A stretch of 19,401 nt of DNA from an uncultured Collinsella sp. (lineage in GTDB: Bacteria > Actinomycetota > Coriobacteriia > Coriobacteriales > Coriobacteriaceae). Shown here in pieces: positions 1 through 7,244 of the stretch (the first letter of the stretch is position 1; every line of letters begins with the position of its first letter). Made by a program: the position numbers and the translations under genes. The stretch spans positions 1 through 19,401 of the forward strand of contig CABQHR010000011.1 in the NCBI GenBank assembly GCA_902463875.1. Reading direction: 5' to 3'. A model generated the notes under the pieces. It was not told the origin of the DNA. It saw only the letters and a program-made list of their open reading frames with translations, and searched no databases.

Positions 1-665
1 TACGTGACACGACGAACCAGCTGCTCGAGCGCATCGCCCTTTTACGTGCCGAGCAGACTATCTACCCGGCACAAGACGATATCCTCAATGCCCTCGTCTA
101 CACGCCGGCAGACCAAGCCAAAGTTGTCATCTTGGGTCAAGACCCCTATCACGGACCCAACCAGGCCATGGGGCTTTCGTTCTCGGTCCCCGCGACGCAA
201 ACCAAGTTGCCGCCGAGTCTGCGCAACATCTATAAGGAACTCAAAGCCGATCTGGACTGCCCCATTCCCGCCACGGGAGACCTAACCCCATGGGCACAAC
301 AGGGCGTCCTGCTCCTTAACACCACGCTCACCGTGCGCGAGCATGCCGCCAATTCGCACGCCAAGCTGGGCTGGAGCACGCTCACCGACTATATTATCGA
401 ACGCTGCTGTCAGCTGCCCCAGCCGGTCGTCTTTTTGGCATGGGGCCGCTTTGCCCAGCAAATGGTTGAGGGCAAGCTCGACGCGATCGGCGCGGGTAAG
501 GCGACCGGCAAGTTCTGTCTGGCATCCACACACCCCTCGCCGCTTTCGGCCAACCGTGCCACGGCAGAACTCCCCGCTTTTATGGGGTCGCGCCCCTTCT
601 CGGAAGCCAATCGGCTACTCGAACAGTACGGCTCGACCCCCGTCAACTGGACTTGTCTCGGCTAA
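1..665 (+). CDS. ung: Uracil-DNA glycosylase (family 1), 5' end cut by window edge
   Basis: Removes uracil from DNA as the first step of base excision repair. The reading frame is open from base 3 (first full codon) to the TAA at 663-665, giving 220 visible residues; family 1 enzymes are usually about 220-230 residues, so only a few N-terminal residues are missing. The water-activating motif GQDPYHGP is at visible residues 45-52 (catalytic Asp 47). The helix-lead motif LLLNTTLTV follows, and the DNA-intercalation motif HPSPLS carries the second catalytic His at visible residue 177. The gene ends 15 bases before a strong hairpin shared with the convergent SDR gene. No anomaly is visible. Identification is very secure; only the true start lies outside the window. 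Confidence 0.97.
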   Translation, partial: RDTTNQLLERIALLRAEQTIYPAQDDILNALVYTPADQAKVVILGQDPYHGPNQAMGLSFSVPATQTKLPPSLRNIYKELKADLDCPIPATGDLTPWAQQGVLLLNTTLTVREHAANSHAKLGWSTLTDYIIERCCQLPQPVVFLAWGRFAQQMVEGKLDAIGAGKATGKFCLASTHPSPLSANRATAELPAFMGSRPFSEANRLLEQYGSTPVNWTCLG

Positions 666-678
666 AAATCGATACATC

Positions 679-714
679 AAAAACGCGCCCGACGGCTTCC
701 CATCGGGCGCGTTT
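679..714. terminator. Bidirectional rho-independent terminator between ung and the SDR gene
   Basis: A perfect 12-bp stem pairs 681-692 (AAACGCGCCCGA) with 703-714 (TCGGGCGCGTTT) around a 10-base loop. On the minus strand it is followed by a run of five T (683-679), so it ends the SDR transcript two bases after the SDR stop codon. On the plus strand it has a weaker T-rich tail and probably also ends ung. Confidence 0.88.
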
Positions 715-715
715 C

Positions 716-1396
716 CTATTCGGGCCAAATAAATTGTGTGCGACCGGCCTCGCCACCATCGATCAGCAGGCTCTGCCCGGTCATAAAGCGGTTGGTCACG
801 CCCACAAAGTAGATCCACTCGGCGATCTCTTGGGCGGTGGCCCAGCGCTTAAGCGGTGTGAGCTCCATAATCTGGCTCCACAGGTGTTCGTCTTCCATCA
901 CACAACGGTTGAGCGGCGTGATAACGCCACCCGGGTCCACACTGTTGGCGATGGCCTGCGGTGCCAGGCGGTTTGCAAGGTTCTTGGTGTAGGCGATAAC
1001 GCCGCCCTTGCTGGCGGCATAGGCGGGAAACTCCGATCCCGTATGCCCGCTCGCCGACCCCACATTGACCACGGATTGGATAGCAGGCGCTGGCTTGGCG
1101 GCAAGCCCCTCTCCTACAAAGGCGTAGCGCTCGGTCACGTTGATGGTGCCGCACAGGTTGGCGGCGATGTCATCGGCCGAATCCTGCATACCGGCAACGT
1201 TCACGATTACCTGGGGTTCAAGGTCAACTGGAAACGAGTCCGGCTCGCGGACATCAACGATCAAATGGCGGTAGCGCTCGTGCTCGACCGCCGCCGGCAG
1301 CAGGTCAAAGCCCACGACCTCGTGGCCCTCGTCCAAAAAGCGCTGCACGCACGCGGCTCCGATACCGCCCGAAGCGCCCGTGATCAAAACCCGCAT
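716..1396 (-). CDS. SDR-family NAD(P)-dependent oxidoreductase
   Basis: A classical short-chain dehydrogenase/reductase of 226 residues with a Rossmann fold. The nucleotide-binding motif TGASGGIG is at residues 6-13. Asp30 at the end of the second strand suggests NAD rather than NADP. NVAG (the NNAG variant) is at 66-69, catalytic Ser at 114, and YAASK supplies Tyr126 and Lys130. The substrate cannot be read from sequence; many relatives are annotated as 3-oxoacyl-ACP reductase or sugar/steroid dehydrogenases without proof. It lies nine bases downstream of the VUT transporter gene, and its AAGGAG ribosome binding site (1407-1402) overlaps the transporter stop codon. The two are therefore almost certainly co-transcribed and perhaps translationally coupled. 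Length is slightly short for the family (usually about 250). Confidence 0.93.
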   Translation of the reverse strand: MRVLITGASGGIGAACVQRFLDEGHEVVGFDLLPAAVEHERYRHLIVDVREPDSFPVDLEPQVIVNVAGMQDSADDIAANLCGTINVTERYAFVGEGLAAKPAPAIQSVVNVGSASGHTGSEFPAYAASKGGVIAYTKNLANRLAPQAIANSVDPGGVITPLNRCVMEDEHLWSQIMELTPLKRWATAQEIAEWIYFVGVTNRFMTGQSLLIDGGEAGRTQFIWPE

Positions 1397-1405
1397 ACTT
1401 GCTCC

Positions 1406-2128
1406 TTAGGCGGTTGCGTGGCGCTCGAGATACTCAGCGCCCACATTCTCACGCTCCCAGCCGCGCACGACCTTATAGCCCACGGGGCTCAGGAAGACCT
1501 CGCACAGCAGCTCGGCAACAGCGCCGGTCAGCGAGCACATAAGGACCTGCACCCAGGTCCAACCAAAGAATGTGTGGCTCACCACAATGGCAAAGACCAG
1601 GTTGTCGATAAACTGGCCAACACCCGTAGACACATAGGAGCGGAAGGCAAAGCTCGCAAAGTTATTCTTTTTGAGCATACGGCCGAGCGACTGGTTGAGC
1701 ATGGAGTTAACCACGGCAGAAACGAGCATGGCCAGCGAAGAGCCAAGCACCACGTACCAGGTGCCGCCGATGGTGGCGTTAAGGGCGGTGTTGACCTCGA
1801 TCATACCCGTGTCGTAGTAGGCGCCCCACATGCCGGGCGTGAGCGAGCATGCCCAAAAGCACAGGCTCACGGCCAGATTGACCAGCAGCGCGAGGATAGA
1901 GATTTTGATGGATGCCTTGGCGCCAAAGCGCTTGCAGATCATGTCCTGGCACAAAAACGAAACCCAGCTCACCACAAAGCCGCAATCGAGTGCCAGATAC
2001 GGCAGGCTGATAAGCTCTTTGTTGGCCAGCAGGTTCATCATGATGACACTCACGAAAAACAGCGAAACCGTTGCCGCGGGAATGCTCCGCAACAGGATCT
2101 TGTAGTCCTCCATGACCTTCTTGATCAT
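1406..2128 (-). CDS. VUT family transporter (queuosine-precursor transporter type)
   Basis: An integral membrane protein of 240 residues, resembling the VUT/YhhQ (DUF165) family that imports queuosine precursors such as preQ0/preQ1 or queuine. It has about six hydrophobic segments. The segment around residues 30-70 (NLLANKEL, then LDCGFVVSWVSFLCQD and KRFGAKAS) is the most family-like part; PVGYKVV near the C-terminus also fits. The ATG at 2128 has AAGGAG six bases upstream. A promoter lies at 2214-2242, giving a leader of about 80 bases with a stable hairpin. The downstream partner is an SDR enzyme in the same transcript; no tgt or queC-G genes are visible, so substrate is an inference from family only. 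Confidence 0.85.
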   Translation of the reverse strand: MIKKVMEDYKILLRSIPAATVSLFFVSVIMMNLLANKELISLPYLALDCGFVVSWVSFLCQDMICKRFGAKASIKISILALLVNLAVSLCFWACSLTPGMWGAYYDTGMIEVNTALNATIGGTWYVVLGSSLAMLVSAVVNSMLNQSLGRMLKKNNFASFAFRSYVSTGVGQFIDNLVFAIVVSHTFFGWTWVQVLMCSLTGAVAELLCEVFLSPVGYKVVRGWERENVGAEYLERHATA

Positions 2129-2212
2129 TATGTACTCCTTTGGTTTTAGGTTTAACGAGCAGGATATCGGACCCGAACTGCTCGGACGTCACGGTCTTGA
2201 GACGACGATGGG
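2129..2212 (-). promoter_or_regulatory. Structured 5' leader of the VUT gene, possible cis-acting RNA
   Basis: Read on the minus strand, a perfect 7-bp stem CGAGCAG (2184-2178) / CTGCTCG (2162-2156) encloses a 15-base loop. The loop contains GGGT (2174-2171), which can pair with ACCT (2151-2148) just downstream of the stem, forming an H-type pseudoknot ahead of the A-rich tail and the AAGGAG site (2140-2135). This geometry resembles small preQ1-sensing aptamers that control translation of queuosine transporters, but I do not see the canonical preQ1-I loop sequence. The hairpin is seen; the pseudoknot and the function are inference. Confidence 0.35.
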
Positions 2213-2213
2213 T

Positions 2214-2242
2214 ATAATAGCCGCTCACACGGCATCAGGCAA
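2214..2242 (-). promoter_or_regulatory. Promoter of the VUT-SDR operon
   Basis: On the minus strand, a -35 box TTGCCT (2242-2237) is separated by exactly 17 bases from a -10 box TATTAT (2219-2214). It sits directly after the prfC terminator hairpin and about 85 bases before the VUT start codon, as expected for an independent promoter. Confidence 0.6.
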
Positions 2243-2244
2243 GC

Positions 2245-2279
2245 AAACGGCGCGGCAGCCCCACAGGGCCACCGCGCCG
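2245..2279 (-). terminator. prfC: Terminator-like hairpin downstream of prfC
   Basis: An 8-bp GC stem pairs CGGCGCGG (2248-2255) with CCGCGCCG (2272-2279), with further GGCCC/GGGGC pairing inside. On the minus strand it begins 6 bases after the prfC stop codon and is followed by TTTGCTTG, a short T-rich tail. It probably ends the prfC transcript before the VUT promoter. Confidence 0.6.
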
Positions 2280-2284
2280 ATGCA

Positions 2285-3898
2285 TTAAAAGGCTACGTTG
2301 CCAAACTCCGACAGGATAAGATCGGGGTTGTGATCGGTTGCCCAGTCCACGTTCCACGGGCTCGTGAACAGCAGCAGCTTGCCGCCGCGCATGTCCTCGA
2401 CGCGCAGCGTGTCGCGCGTGAGCGAAAGGCCCGGAATATCAATGGCATCGGGGTCGTTCTGAATCCAGCGGATGTCCGTATAGGGCAGCGGCTGGCGACG
2501 GACCTCAACACGATACTCGGCCTTGAGGCGGCGCTCGAGTACCTCAAACTGCAGCACACCGACCACGCCCACGATGACGCTCTCCATGCCGGCACCCAGC
2601 TCGCGGAAGATCTGGATGGCGCCCTCCTGGGCAAGCTCCTCCATACCCTTGACGAACTGCTTGCGCTTGAGCGTGTCGACCTGCGTAATGCGAGCGAACA
2701 TCTCGGGGGCAAACGTCGGGATCTGCGGATACTGCACGTGGCGCTTGCCGGAGCACACGGTGTCGCCGATGCTAAAGATACCCGGGTCGAACAGGCCCAC
2801 GATATCGCCCGCGTACGCCTCGTCCACGATGGCGCGGTCATCGGCCATCATCGACGTGCCCGTTGCAAGCTTGAGTTTACGGTTGCCCTGCACGTGGAAG
2901 GCGTCCATGCCACGCTCGAACTTGCCCGAGCAAATGCGCACAAAGGCGATACGGTCTCGGTGGTTCTTGTCCATATTGGCCTGGATCTTAAACACAAAGC
3001 CGCTAAAGTCGTCGCGGCAGGGATCGACCGGCTCACTGGTGAGCGTATCGGTATAGGCGCGCGGCGTCGGGGCCAGGCGCAGGAACTCCTTGAGGAAGGG
3101 CTCCACACCAAAGTTGGTGAGCGCCGAGCCAAAGAACGCCGGGCTCAGCTTGCCGCAGGCCACAGCATCCAAGTCGAGCTCGTCGCCGGCGCCATCGAGC
3201 AGCTCGATGTCGTCCATCAGGTTCTTGTGGTTCTCCTCGCCGATGAGCTCGTCCATGGAAGGATCGCCCAGCTCGGCCTCGACCTCGGCGACCTTCTTGG
3301 TGGCGTTGGCGTGACCGTCGCCCTCAAAGGCAATGACGCGACGGGTCTGACGGTCGAACACGCCGCGGAAGTTGCGACCACTGCCGATCGGCCAGTTCAT
3401 GGGATACGTATTGATACCCAGGACGTTCTCGATCTCTTCCATGAGCTCAAACGGATCGCGAGCCTCGTGGTCGAGCTTATTCACAAAGGTGAAGATGGGA
3501 ATGTGGCGCAGCGTACAGACCTTAAAGAGCTTTTTGGTCTGGGCCTCGACGCCCTTAGCGCCGTCGATGACCATGACTGCGGCGTCGGCGGCCATAAGGG
3601 TACGGTAGGTATCCTCCGAGAAGTCCTGGTGGCCGGGGGTATCGAGGATGTTGACGCAGGCGCCATTATAGGTGAACTGCAGCACCGAGGAGGTAACGGA
3701 AATGCCGCGCTCCTTCTCGATGTCCATCCAGTCCGAGACGGCGTGCTTGGCCGAGCTCTTGCCCTTGACCGAACCGGCAGTCTGGATGCTGCCGGTATAG
3801 AGCAGCAGCTTCTCGGTAAGCGTGGTCTTACCAGCGTCCGGGTGGCTGATGATCGCGAATGTGCGGCGCGACGAGATTTCATCCGACAGGCTTGCCAT
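2285..3898 (-). CDS. prfC: Peptide chain release factor 3 (RF3)
   Basis: A translational GTPase that recycles RF1/RF2 from the ribosome after termination; cytosolic. The chosen ATG at 3898 gives 537 residues (E. coli RF3 has 529) and the usual RF3 N-terminus (MASLSDEISSRRTFAIIS). It is preceded by AAAGGA about six bases upstream; an in-frame ATG at 3925 would add nine atypical residues and is less likely. GTPase motifs are intact: G1 SHPDAGKT 18-25, switch I GISVTSS 65-71, G3 DTPGHQDF 86-93, G4 NKLD 140-143. EF-Tu-like domain 2 and the RF3 C-terminal domain follow (GVLQFEVLERRLKAEY is characteristic). It is a single-gene transcript. Very secure. Confidence 0.97.
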   Translation of the reverse strand: MASLSDEISSRRTFAIISHPDAGKTTLTEKLLLYTGSIQTAGSVKGKSSAKHAVSDWMDIEKERGISVTSSVLQFTYNGACVNILDTPGHQDFSEDTYRTLMAADAAVMVIDGAKGVEAQTKKLFKVCTLRHIPIFTFVNKLDHEARDPFELMEEIENVLGINTYPMNWPIGSGRNFRGVFDRQTRRVIAFEGDGHANATKKVAEVEAELGDPSMDELIGEENHKNLMDDIELLDGAGDELDLDAVACGKLSPAFFGSALTNFGVEPFLKEFLRLAPTPRAYTDTLTSEPVDPCRDDFSGFVFKIQANMDKNHRDRIAFVRICSGKFERGMDAFHVQGNRKLKLATGTSMMADDRAIVDEAYAGDIVGLFDPGIFSIGDTVCSGKRHVQYPQIPTFAPEMFARITQVDTLKRKQFVKGMEELAQEGAIQIFRELGAGMESVIVGVVGVLQFEVLERRLKAEYRVEVRRQPLPYTDIRWIQNDPDAIDIPGLSLTRDTLRVEDMRGGKLLLFTSPWNVDWATDHNPDLILSEFGNVAF

Positions 3899-3945
3899 GC
3901 GGATCCTTTCTTGCATTGAGTGCATTACGTCGATGTAACCGCACT

Positions 3946-3951
3946 ATTGTA
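3946..3951 (-). promoter_or_regulatory. prfC: Possible -10 box of prfC
   Basis: TACAAT on the minus strand lies about 47 bases before the prfC start codon. No convincing -35 hexamer is found 16-18 bases upstream, so this is only a candidate. Confidence 0.3.
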
Positions 3952-3983
3952 GCCGCGAAATCCCGCTCTAGGGCGCCTATCAG

Positions 3984-4033
3984 GACAAATTCATCAGTTG
4001 GGGCCTGGGTAGCCGGCCCAATCCGAATTTGTC
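3984..4033. repeat. 50-base extended inverted repeat between prfC and the GntR gene
   Basis: GACAAATTC (3984-3992) pairs with GAATTTGTC (4025-4033). Inside this, TTGGG (3999-4003) and GCC can pair with GGC and CCCAA (4014-4020) leaving a bulged G, so most of the 50 bases can form one long hairpin. Neither side has a clear T-run. It lies between two divergent genes, so it is not an obvious terminator. It could be a palindromic intergenic repeat or a regulatory cruciform. Confidence 0.55.
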
Positions 4034-4035
4034 TC

Positions 4036-4065
4036 TTGCGTAACTGTACATAGTGTATATATACT
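4036..4065 (+). promoter_or_regulatory. Promoter of the GntR-ABC operon
   Basis: TTGCGT (4036-4041) and TATACT (4060-4065) are separated by 18 bases, with an AT-rich -10 region unlike the surrounding GC-rich sequence. The predicted transcription start is near 4072, about 42 bases before the GTG start of the regulator. Confidence 0.6.
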
Positions 4066-4086
4066 GTGCTTACCGGTTATATACAC
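4053..4086. promoter_or_regulatory. Inverted-repeat operator over the GntR promoter
   Basis: GTGTATATA (4053-4061) and TATATACAC (4078-4086) form a perfect 9-bp inverted repeat with a 16-base spacer. It covers the -10 box and the predicted start site, where a bound repressor would block transcription. GTGTA...TACAC-type arms are typical of YtrA-subfamily GntR operators, which fits the gene just downstream. A second palindrome, TACACGTGTA (4082-4091), overlaps the right arm. Confidence 0.65.
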
Positions 4087-4113
4087 GTGTAGCCCAACAG
4101 CTAAGGAGCCGCT

Positions 4114-4494
4114 GTGGACATCATCCTATCCAATTCGAGCGACAAGCCCATCTACGAGCAAATAGCCTCGCAAGTCAAAGCTCAGATCCTTTCGGGCGCG
4201 CTCGCTTCGGGAGCCAAACTCCCCAGCATCCGTGCACTCGCGAGCGATCTTGGCGTGAGTGTCATCACCACCAAGCGCGCCTACGCCGACCTGGAGCAAC
4301 TCGGCTTTATCTGCACCGTGCAGGGCAAGGGCTGTTTTGTCGCCGAGGGCAACCAAGAACTCTTGCGCGAAAATCAGCTCTGCCATATCGAAGAGCTGCT
4401 TGCGCAGGCAGCGACACAGGCAGAAGCCCTGGGCGTCACGCGCGATAAATTGCACGAGATGCTCGACCTGGTAGCCCCCGAAACCATGCAGTAG
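4114..4494 (+). CDS. GntR-family (YtrA-type) transcriptional regulator
   Basis: A 126-residue DNA-binding regulator consisting of an N-terminal winged helix-turn-helix (about residues 11-77; IYEQIASQVKAQILSGALASG, PSIRALASDLGVSVITTKRAYADLE and a GKGCFV wing) and a short helical tail of about 45 residues. The lack of a large effector domain is the mark of the YtrA subfamily, which usually represses a linked ABC exporter. The start is a GTG at 4114, supported by AAGGAG five bases upstream. It is followed after 23 bases by an ABC ATPase and then its permease, the usual YtrA arrangement. The inverted repeat at 4053-4086 is its likely autoregulatory operator. The inducing signal is unknown; for known relatives it is often cell-wall antibiotics. 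Confidence 0.92.
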   Translation: MDIILSNSSDKPIYEQIASQVKAQILSGALASGAKLPSIRALASDLGVSVITTKRAYADLEQLGFICTVQGKGCFVAEGNQELLRENQLCHIEELLAQAATQAEALGVTRDKLHEMLDLVAPETMQ

Positions 4495-4517
4495 CCATCT
4501 GCAAGAAAGGCTATACC

Positions 4518-5399
4518 ATGCAAAACTTGCTAGAACTCAAAGGTGCCTCACGCCGCGTAAGTGACCGCTTTTCGCTGCGCGATGTCACACTCACCGTAGA
4601 ACCCGGTCAGATTGTCGGCTTAGTGGGCGCAAACGGCGCCGGCAAGACAACGACCATCCGCGCCGCGCTCGGCCTCATAAAGCTCGATACCGGCAAGGTG
4701 CATCTGTTTGGACAGCACTGCGATGCCGACGCACCCGATGAACAGCGGCGCCGCACGCGCTCGCGCATCGGTCTCGTTCTGGACACGTGCCCCTTCCCTT
4801 CCACGCTCAAGGTGGCCGAGGTCGAGGCACTCGTAAGCCCGGCGTACCCCACGTGGAGTCACGAAACGTTTGCTGACCTTATCGACCGGTTAGGCTTGGA
4901 GGCCAAGGCAAAGGTCAAAGACCTCTCCCGCGGCATGGGCATGAAGCTGCAGCTCGCGTGTGCGCTCAGCCACAAGGCCGAGCTGCTCATCCTGGACGAA
5001 GCCACGGCAGGCCTCGACCCCATGGCGCGTGAGGAGCTGCTCGATGAGCTGCTCGCCTTTGTCGCCGACGGGCAGCGCAGCATATTGTTCTCGAGCCACA
5101 TTACATCCGATCTTGAACGTGCCGCCGACCGTGTTGTCTGCATCGATAACGGCTCGATCGTGTTCGATATGCCGCGCGAGGACATTACCGACCGCGCCGA
5201 CATTGCCCACTGCACCCAGGCGCAAGCTGTCGAGCTGATGGCTTGCGTCGAAGGCGCCCGCGTCACCCGTCATGCCTACAGCGTTGACGTGCTGGTTCCC
5301 AATCGCCGCGAAGCGCTCGAGGCCTTTCCCGAGATTCCCTGCGACCGGATTTCCATCGATGACTATCTGCGCCTTACGCTGACAGGAGCCTCCAAATGA
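4518..5399 (+). CDS. ABC transporter ATP-binding protein
   Basis: The cytoplasmic ATPase of a two-component ABC transporter, 293 residues. Walker A is GANGAGKT (37-44), the ABC signature is the divergent LSRGMGMKLQ (136-145), Walker B with catalytic Glu is ELLILDEAT (155-163, Glu161), and the switch His is in SSH (194). The expected Q-loop position reads LVLDTCPFP (87-94) with no glutamine, as often in GntR-linked BcrA/YtrB-like ATPases. A C-terminal extension of about 80 residues follows the ATPase core. AGAAAGG precedes the ATG. Its stop codon overlaps the permease start (ATGA, 5396-5399), so the two are translationally coupled. Probably an exporter or a membrane-stress module; substrate not deducible. 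Confidence 0.94.
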   Translation: MQNLLELKGASRRVSDRFSLRDVTLTVEPGQIVGLVGANGAGKTTTIRAALGLIKLDTGKVHLFGQHCDADAPDEQRRRTRSRIGLVLDTCPFPSTLKVAEVEALVSPAYPTWSHETFADLIDRLGLEAKAKVKDLSRGMGMKLQLACALSHKAELLILDEATAGLDPMAREELLDELLAFVADGQRSILFSSHITSDLERAADRVVCIDNGSIVFDMPREDITDRADIAHCTQAQAVELMACVEGARVTRHAYSVDVLVPNRREALEAFPEIPCDRISIDDYLRLTLTGASK

Positions 5400-6094
5400 A
5401 ACGCGCCTTTAAGTCCGAGACCGCCATCGCACGCTCGTTTCTCCCGAGCATCGCCGGCGTCGGCCTGTTCATTTTCGTCGTGCTGACCCTTGCCAACGCG
5501 ACAGACGGCGATTCCGGCATGAGCGCCGGCACCTGCGCGGTCAGCGCCATGTCACCCATTATTATCATGAACTCGCTGGCTGGCTACGATAACCAAAACG
5601 GTTGGGAGCGCTATCGGGCAACGCTGCCGTTTTCGCGCAAGGACATCGTCTGCGCACGCTACCTGTGCATTATTGCCTTCTCGACCGTCATGGCATGCGC
5701 GGCTACGCTTCTGAACATCCTCGCCCTTCCGCTCTTTGATCACATGGGCATCCCTTCGACAGGCCAGACGGTCTTTGAAATCGCAACCGCCTCGGCGGCA
5801 TCGATGCTCATCTCCCTCATGATGGTGTTTTTTGCACAGCCGATATTCTTCCGATTTGGACACATGGAGGCGCTGCGCCTTTCCGTCGGCCTGTTTGCCC
5901 TGCTTGGCTGCGGCACCATGGCAATGCTGAGCTCCTCCAACCCCATCAGCAACTGGCTCATGTCATTCGCCGGGGCGAATCCCGATCCCGCCGTTATCGG
6001 ATGTCTGTGCGCCGGAATTGCCGTCGCGGCGTTCATGCTATTCATGGTCAGCTGCACCATCAGCACCAAGATCTATCGAGCACGCGATCTGTAG
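5396..6094 (+). CDS. ABC-2 type transporter permease
   Basis: The membrane partner of the preceding ATPase: 232 residues with about six hydrophobic segments (near residues 16-33, 45-60, 90-112, 132-152, 160-178 and 198-222). The cytoplasmic motif DNQNGWERYRATLPFSRKDIV after the second segment is typical of ABC-2 permeases found next to YtrA-type regulators and ATPases (bacitracin/lantibiotic-exporter-like). The start overlaps the ATPase stop by four bases. Together with 4114-5399 it forms a complete regulator-ATPase-permease operon. No extracellular accessory domain is present. Function as exporter is inferred from family and context. Confidence 0.87.
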   Translation: MKRAFKSETAIARSFLPSIAGVGLFIFVVLTLANATDGDSGMSAGTCAVSAMSPIIIMNSLAGYDNQNGWERYRATLPFSRKDIVCARYLCIIAFSTVMACAATLLNILALPLFDHMGIPSTGQTVFEIATASAASMLISLMMVFFAQPIFFRFGHMEALRLSVGLFALLGCGTMAMLSSSNPISNWLMSFAGANPDPAVIGCLCAGIAVAAFMLFMVSCTISTKIYRARDL

Positions 6095-6116
6095 CCATGA
6101 ACGGTATCATCGGACG

Positions 6117-6147
6117 TGCGCCGTAGATTTGGCGCAGTCGTTCTTGG
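6117..6147 (+). terminator. Weak hairpin between ABC permease and EamA gene
   Basis: TGCGCC (6117-6122) pairs with GGCGCA (6131-6136) around GTAGATTT, followed by GTCGTTCTT. The stem is short and the T-run is interrupted, so it may only attenuate read-through from the ABC operon into the next gene. Confidence 0.3.
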
Positions 6148-6162
6148 GGAGGCATTTCACCC

Positions 6163-7038
6163 ATGTCGTGGGTCGCTGCAGCGTTTGCATCGGCTTTCTT
6201 TGCCGGCATCACATCTATCCTGGCCAAATGCGGCATTAAACATACCGATTCCGATGTCGCGACTGCCATCCGCACCTGCGTGGTGCTCGTATTTGCCTGG
6301 GGAATGGCGGGCGTTTCTGGATCCATCGGAACCATTGGCAGCATCGCGGCCAAGTCTTGGCTGTTCCTCGTCCTCTCGGGACTTGCCACCGGCGCTTCAT
6401 GGATCTGCTACTTTAAGGCGCTCAGCATTGGAGACGTCAATAAAGTTGTACCGGTCGACAAGATGGGCACCGTGCTCGCCACGCTCTTCGCTATCGCGCT
6501 CTTTGGCGAGACAAGCAGTCTGGCCGTAAAGCTTGTCGGGACGGCCGTAATCACCCTCGGCACGTTTTTGATGATCGAGAAGAAGCAATCCACTGGCGTG
6601 GGTCAGAAGCAAGATCGGACTTGGCTCGTCTACGCCGTCGGCGCGGCCGTGTTCGCGGCGCTCACATCCATCCTTGCCAAGGTTGGCATCGAAGGAGTCG
6701 AATCCAATCTGGCCACGGCGATCCGCACCTGCGTGGTACTAGCCATGGCATGGGCAATCGTTGCCGCCAAGGGAAAACTGGGGCAGGTCGCGCGCGTTGA
6801 CCGGTGCGAGCTTGCCTTTCTCGCAGTATCGGGCATTGCGACCGGCGCATCGTGGCTGCTGTACTACTACGCCATCGCCGCAGGCCAAGTGAGTGTAGTG
6901 GTGCAGATCGACAAGCTATCGATTGTCGTATCGGTACTGTTCGCGCACCTGGCCCTTAACGAAAAGCTGTCGCGCCGAAGCGCCGCCGGCCTTTTTCTCA
7001 TCGTTCTGGGCACCGCTGCACTCGCAATTTGGAAGTAA
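6163..7038 (+). CDS. EamA/DMT-family transporter
   Basis: A 291-residue inner-membrane transporter of the drug/metabolite superfamily, about ten transmembrane helices arranged as two EamA repeats (residues about 4-140 and 150-290). The repeats are unusually recognisable: TSILAK, ATAIRTCVVL and ATGASW occur in both halves, and 17 bases of DNA (ATCCGCACCTGCGTGGT) are identical at 6268-6284 and 6721-6737. A GGGGAGG site precedes the ATG at 6163. It follows the ABC permease by 68 bases and could be transcribed with it or from its own promoter. Relatives export metabolites, amino acids or toxicants; the substrate cannot be assigned. The gene is intact. Confidence 0.9.
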   Translation: MSWVAAAFASAFFAGITSILAKCGIKHTDSDVATAIRTCVVLVFAWGMAGVSGSIGTIGSIAAKSWLFLVLSGLATGASWICYFKALSIGDVNKVVPVDKMGTVLATLFAIALFGETSSLAVKLVGTAVITLGTFLMIEKKQSTGVGQKQDRTWLVYAVGAAVFAALTSILAKVGIEGVESNLATAIRTCVVLAMAWAIVAAKGKLGQVARVDRCELAFLAVSGIATGASWLLYYYAIAAGQVSVVVQIDKLSIVVSVLFAHLALNEKLSRRSAAGLFLIVLGTAALAIWK

Positions 7039-7122
7039 GGCGCAGCGAACGCGAGCCTCGGCGCACTCGTGGCCACAATCGGTCGCCAGCAAATACGAAT
7101 ATATGACAAATGACATGTCCAC

Positions 7123-7162
7123 GGCCCGTGCACAACGCCTTACAATGAAGGCGTCACGGGCC
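7123..7162. other. Long two-part hairpin downstream of EamA gene
   Basis: GGCCCGTG (7123-7130) pairs with CACGGGCC (7155-7162). Inside, ACGCCTT (7135-7141) pairs with AAGGCGT (7148-7154) around the loop ACAATG, with four unpaired bases CACA on the left strand only. That is 15 base pairs in total. It lacks an adjacent T-run, but a second small hairpin with one follows at 7179. Confidence 0.6.
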
Positions 7163-7178
7163 TCGGCCCAATTTCGAT

Positions 7179-7199
7179 CATCCAAGGGGATGTCTTTTT
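7179..7199 (+). terminator. Candidate terminator upstream of the methyltransferase gene
   Basis: CATCC (7179-7183) pairs with GGATG (7188-7192) around AAGG and is followed at once by TCTTTTT (7193-7199). It could end the EamA transcript. If transcription started upstream of it, it could instead act as an attenuator for the methyltransferase. The stem is only 5 bp, hence moderate confidence. Confidence 0.45.
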
Positions 7200-7244
7200 G
7201 GTCATTGTTCTTTAGGGAACGGTCAATCGCATAGAACCCTGAAA

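Noticed and set aside
653..2149. 498-codon open frame on the plus strand
   Set aside because: It is the complement of the SDR and VUT genes, has no domain sense (His/Arg-rich), and crosses the terminator and two well-supported genes.
2197..2218. Plus-strand promoter from TTGAGA and TATAAT
   Set aside because: The boxes are only 10 bases apart and would transcribe antisense into prfC; the minus-strand TTGCCT-N17-TATTAT is far better placed.
2330..3919. 529-codon open frame opposite prfC
   Set aside because: It mirrors prfC codon structure on the other strand; prfC has all GTPase motifs and a proper start.
6163..7038. Recent gene fusion or duplication in the EamA transporter
   Set aside because: Two homologous halves are the normal, ancient layout of this superfamily; the 17-base identity between halves is notable but explained by a conserved peptide motif.
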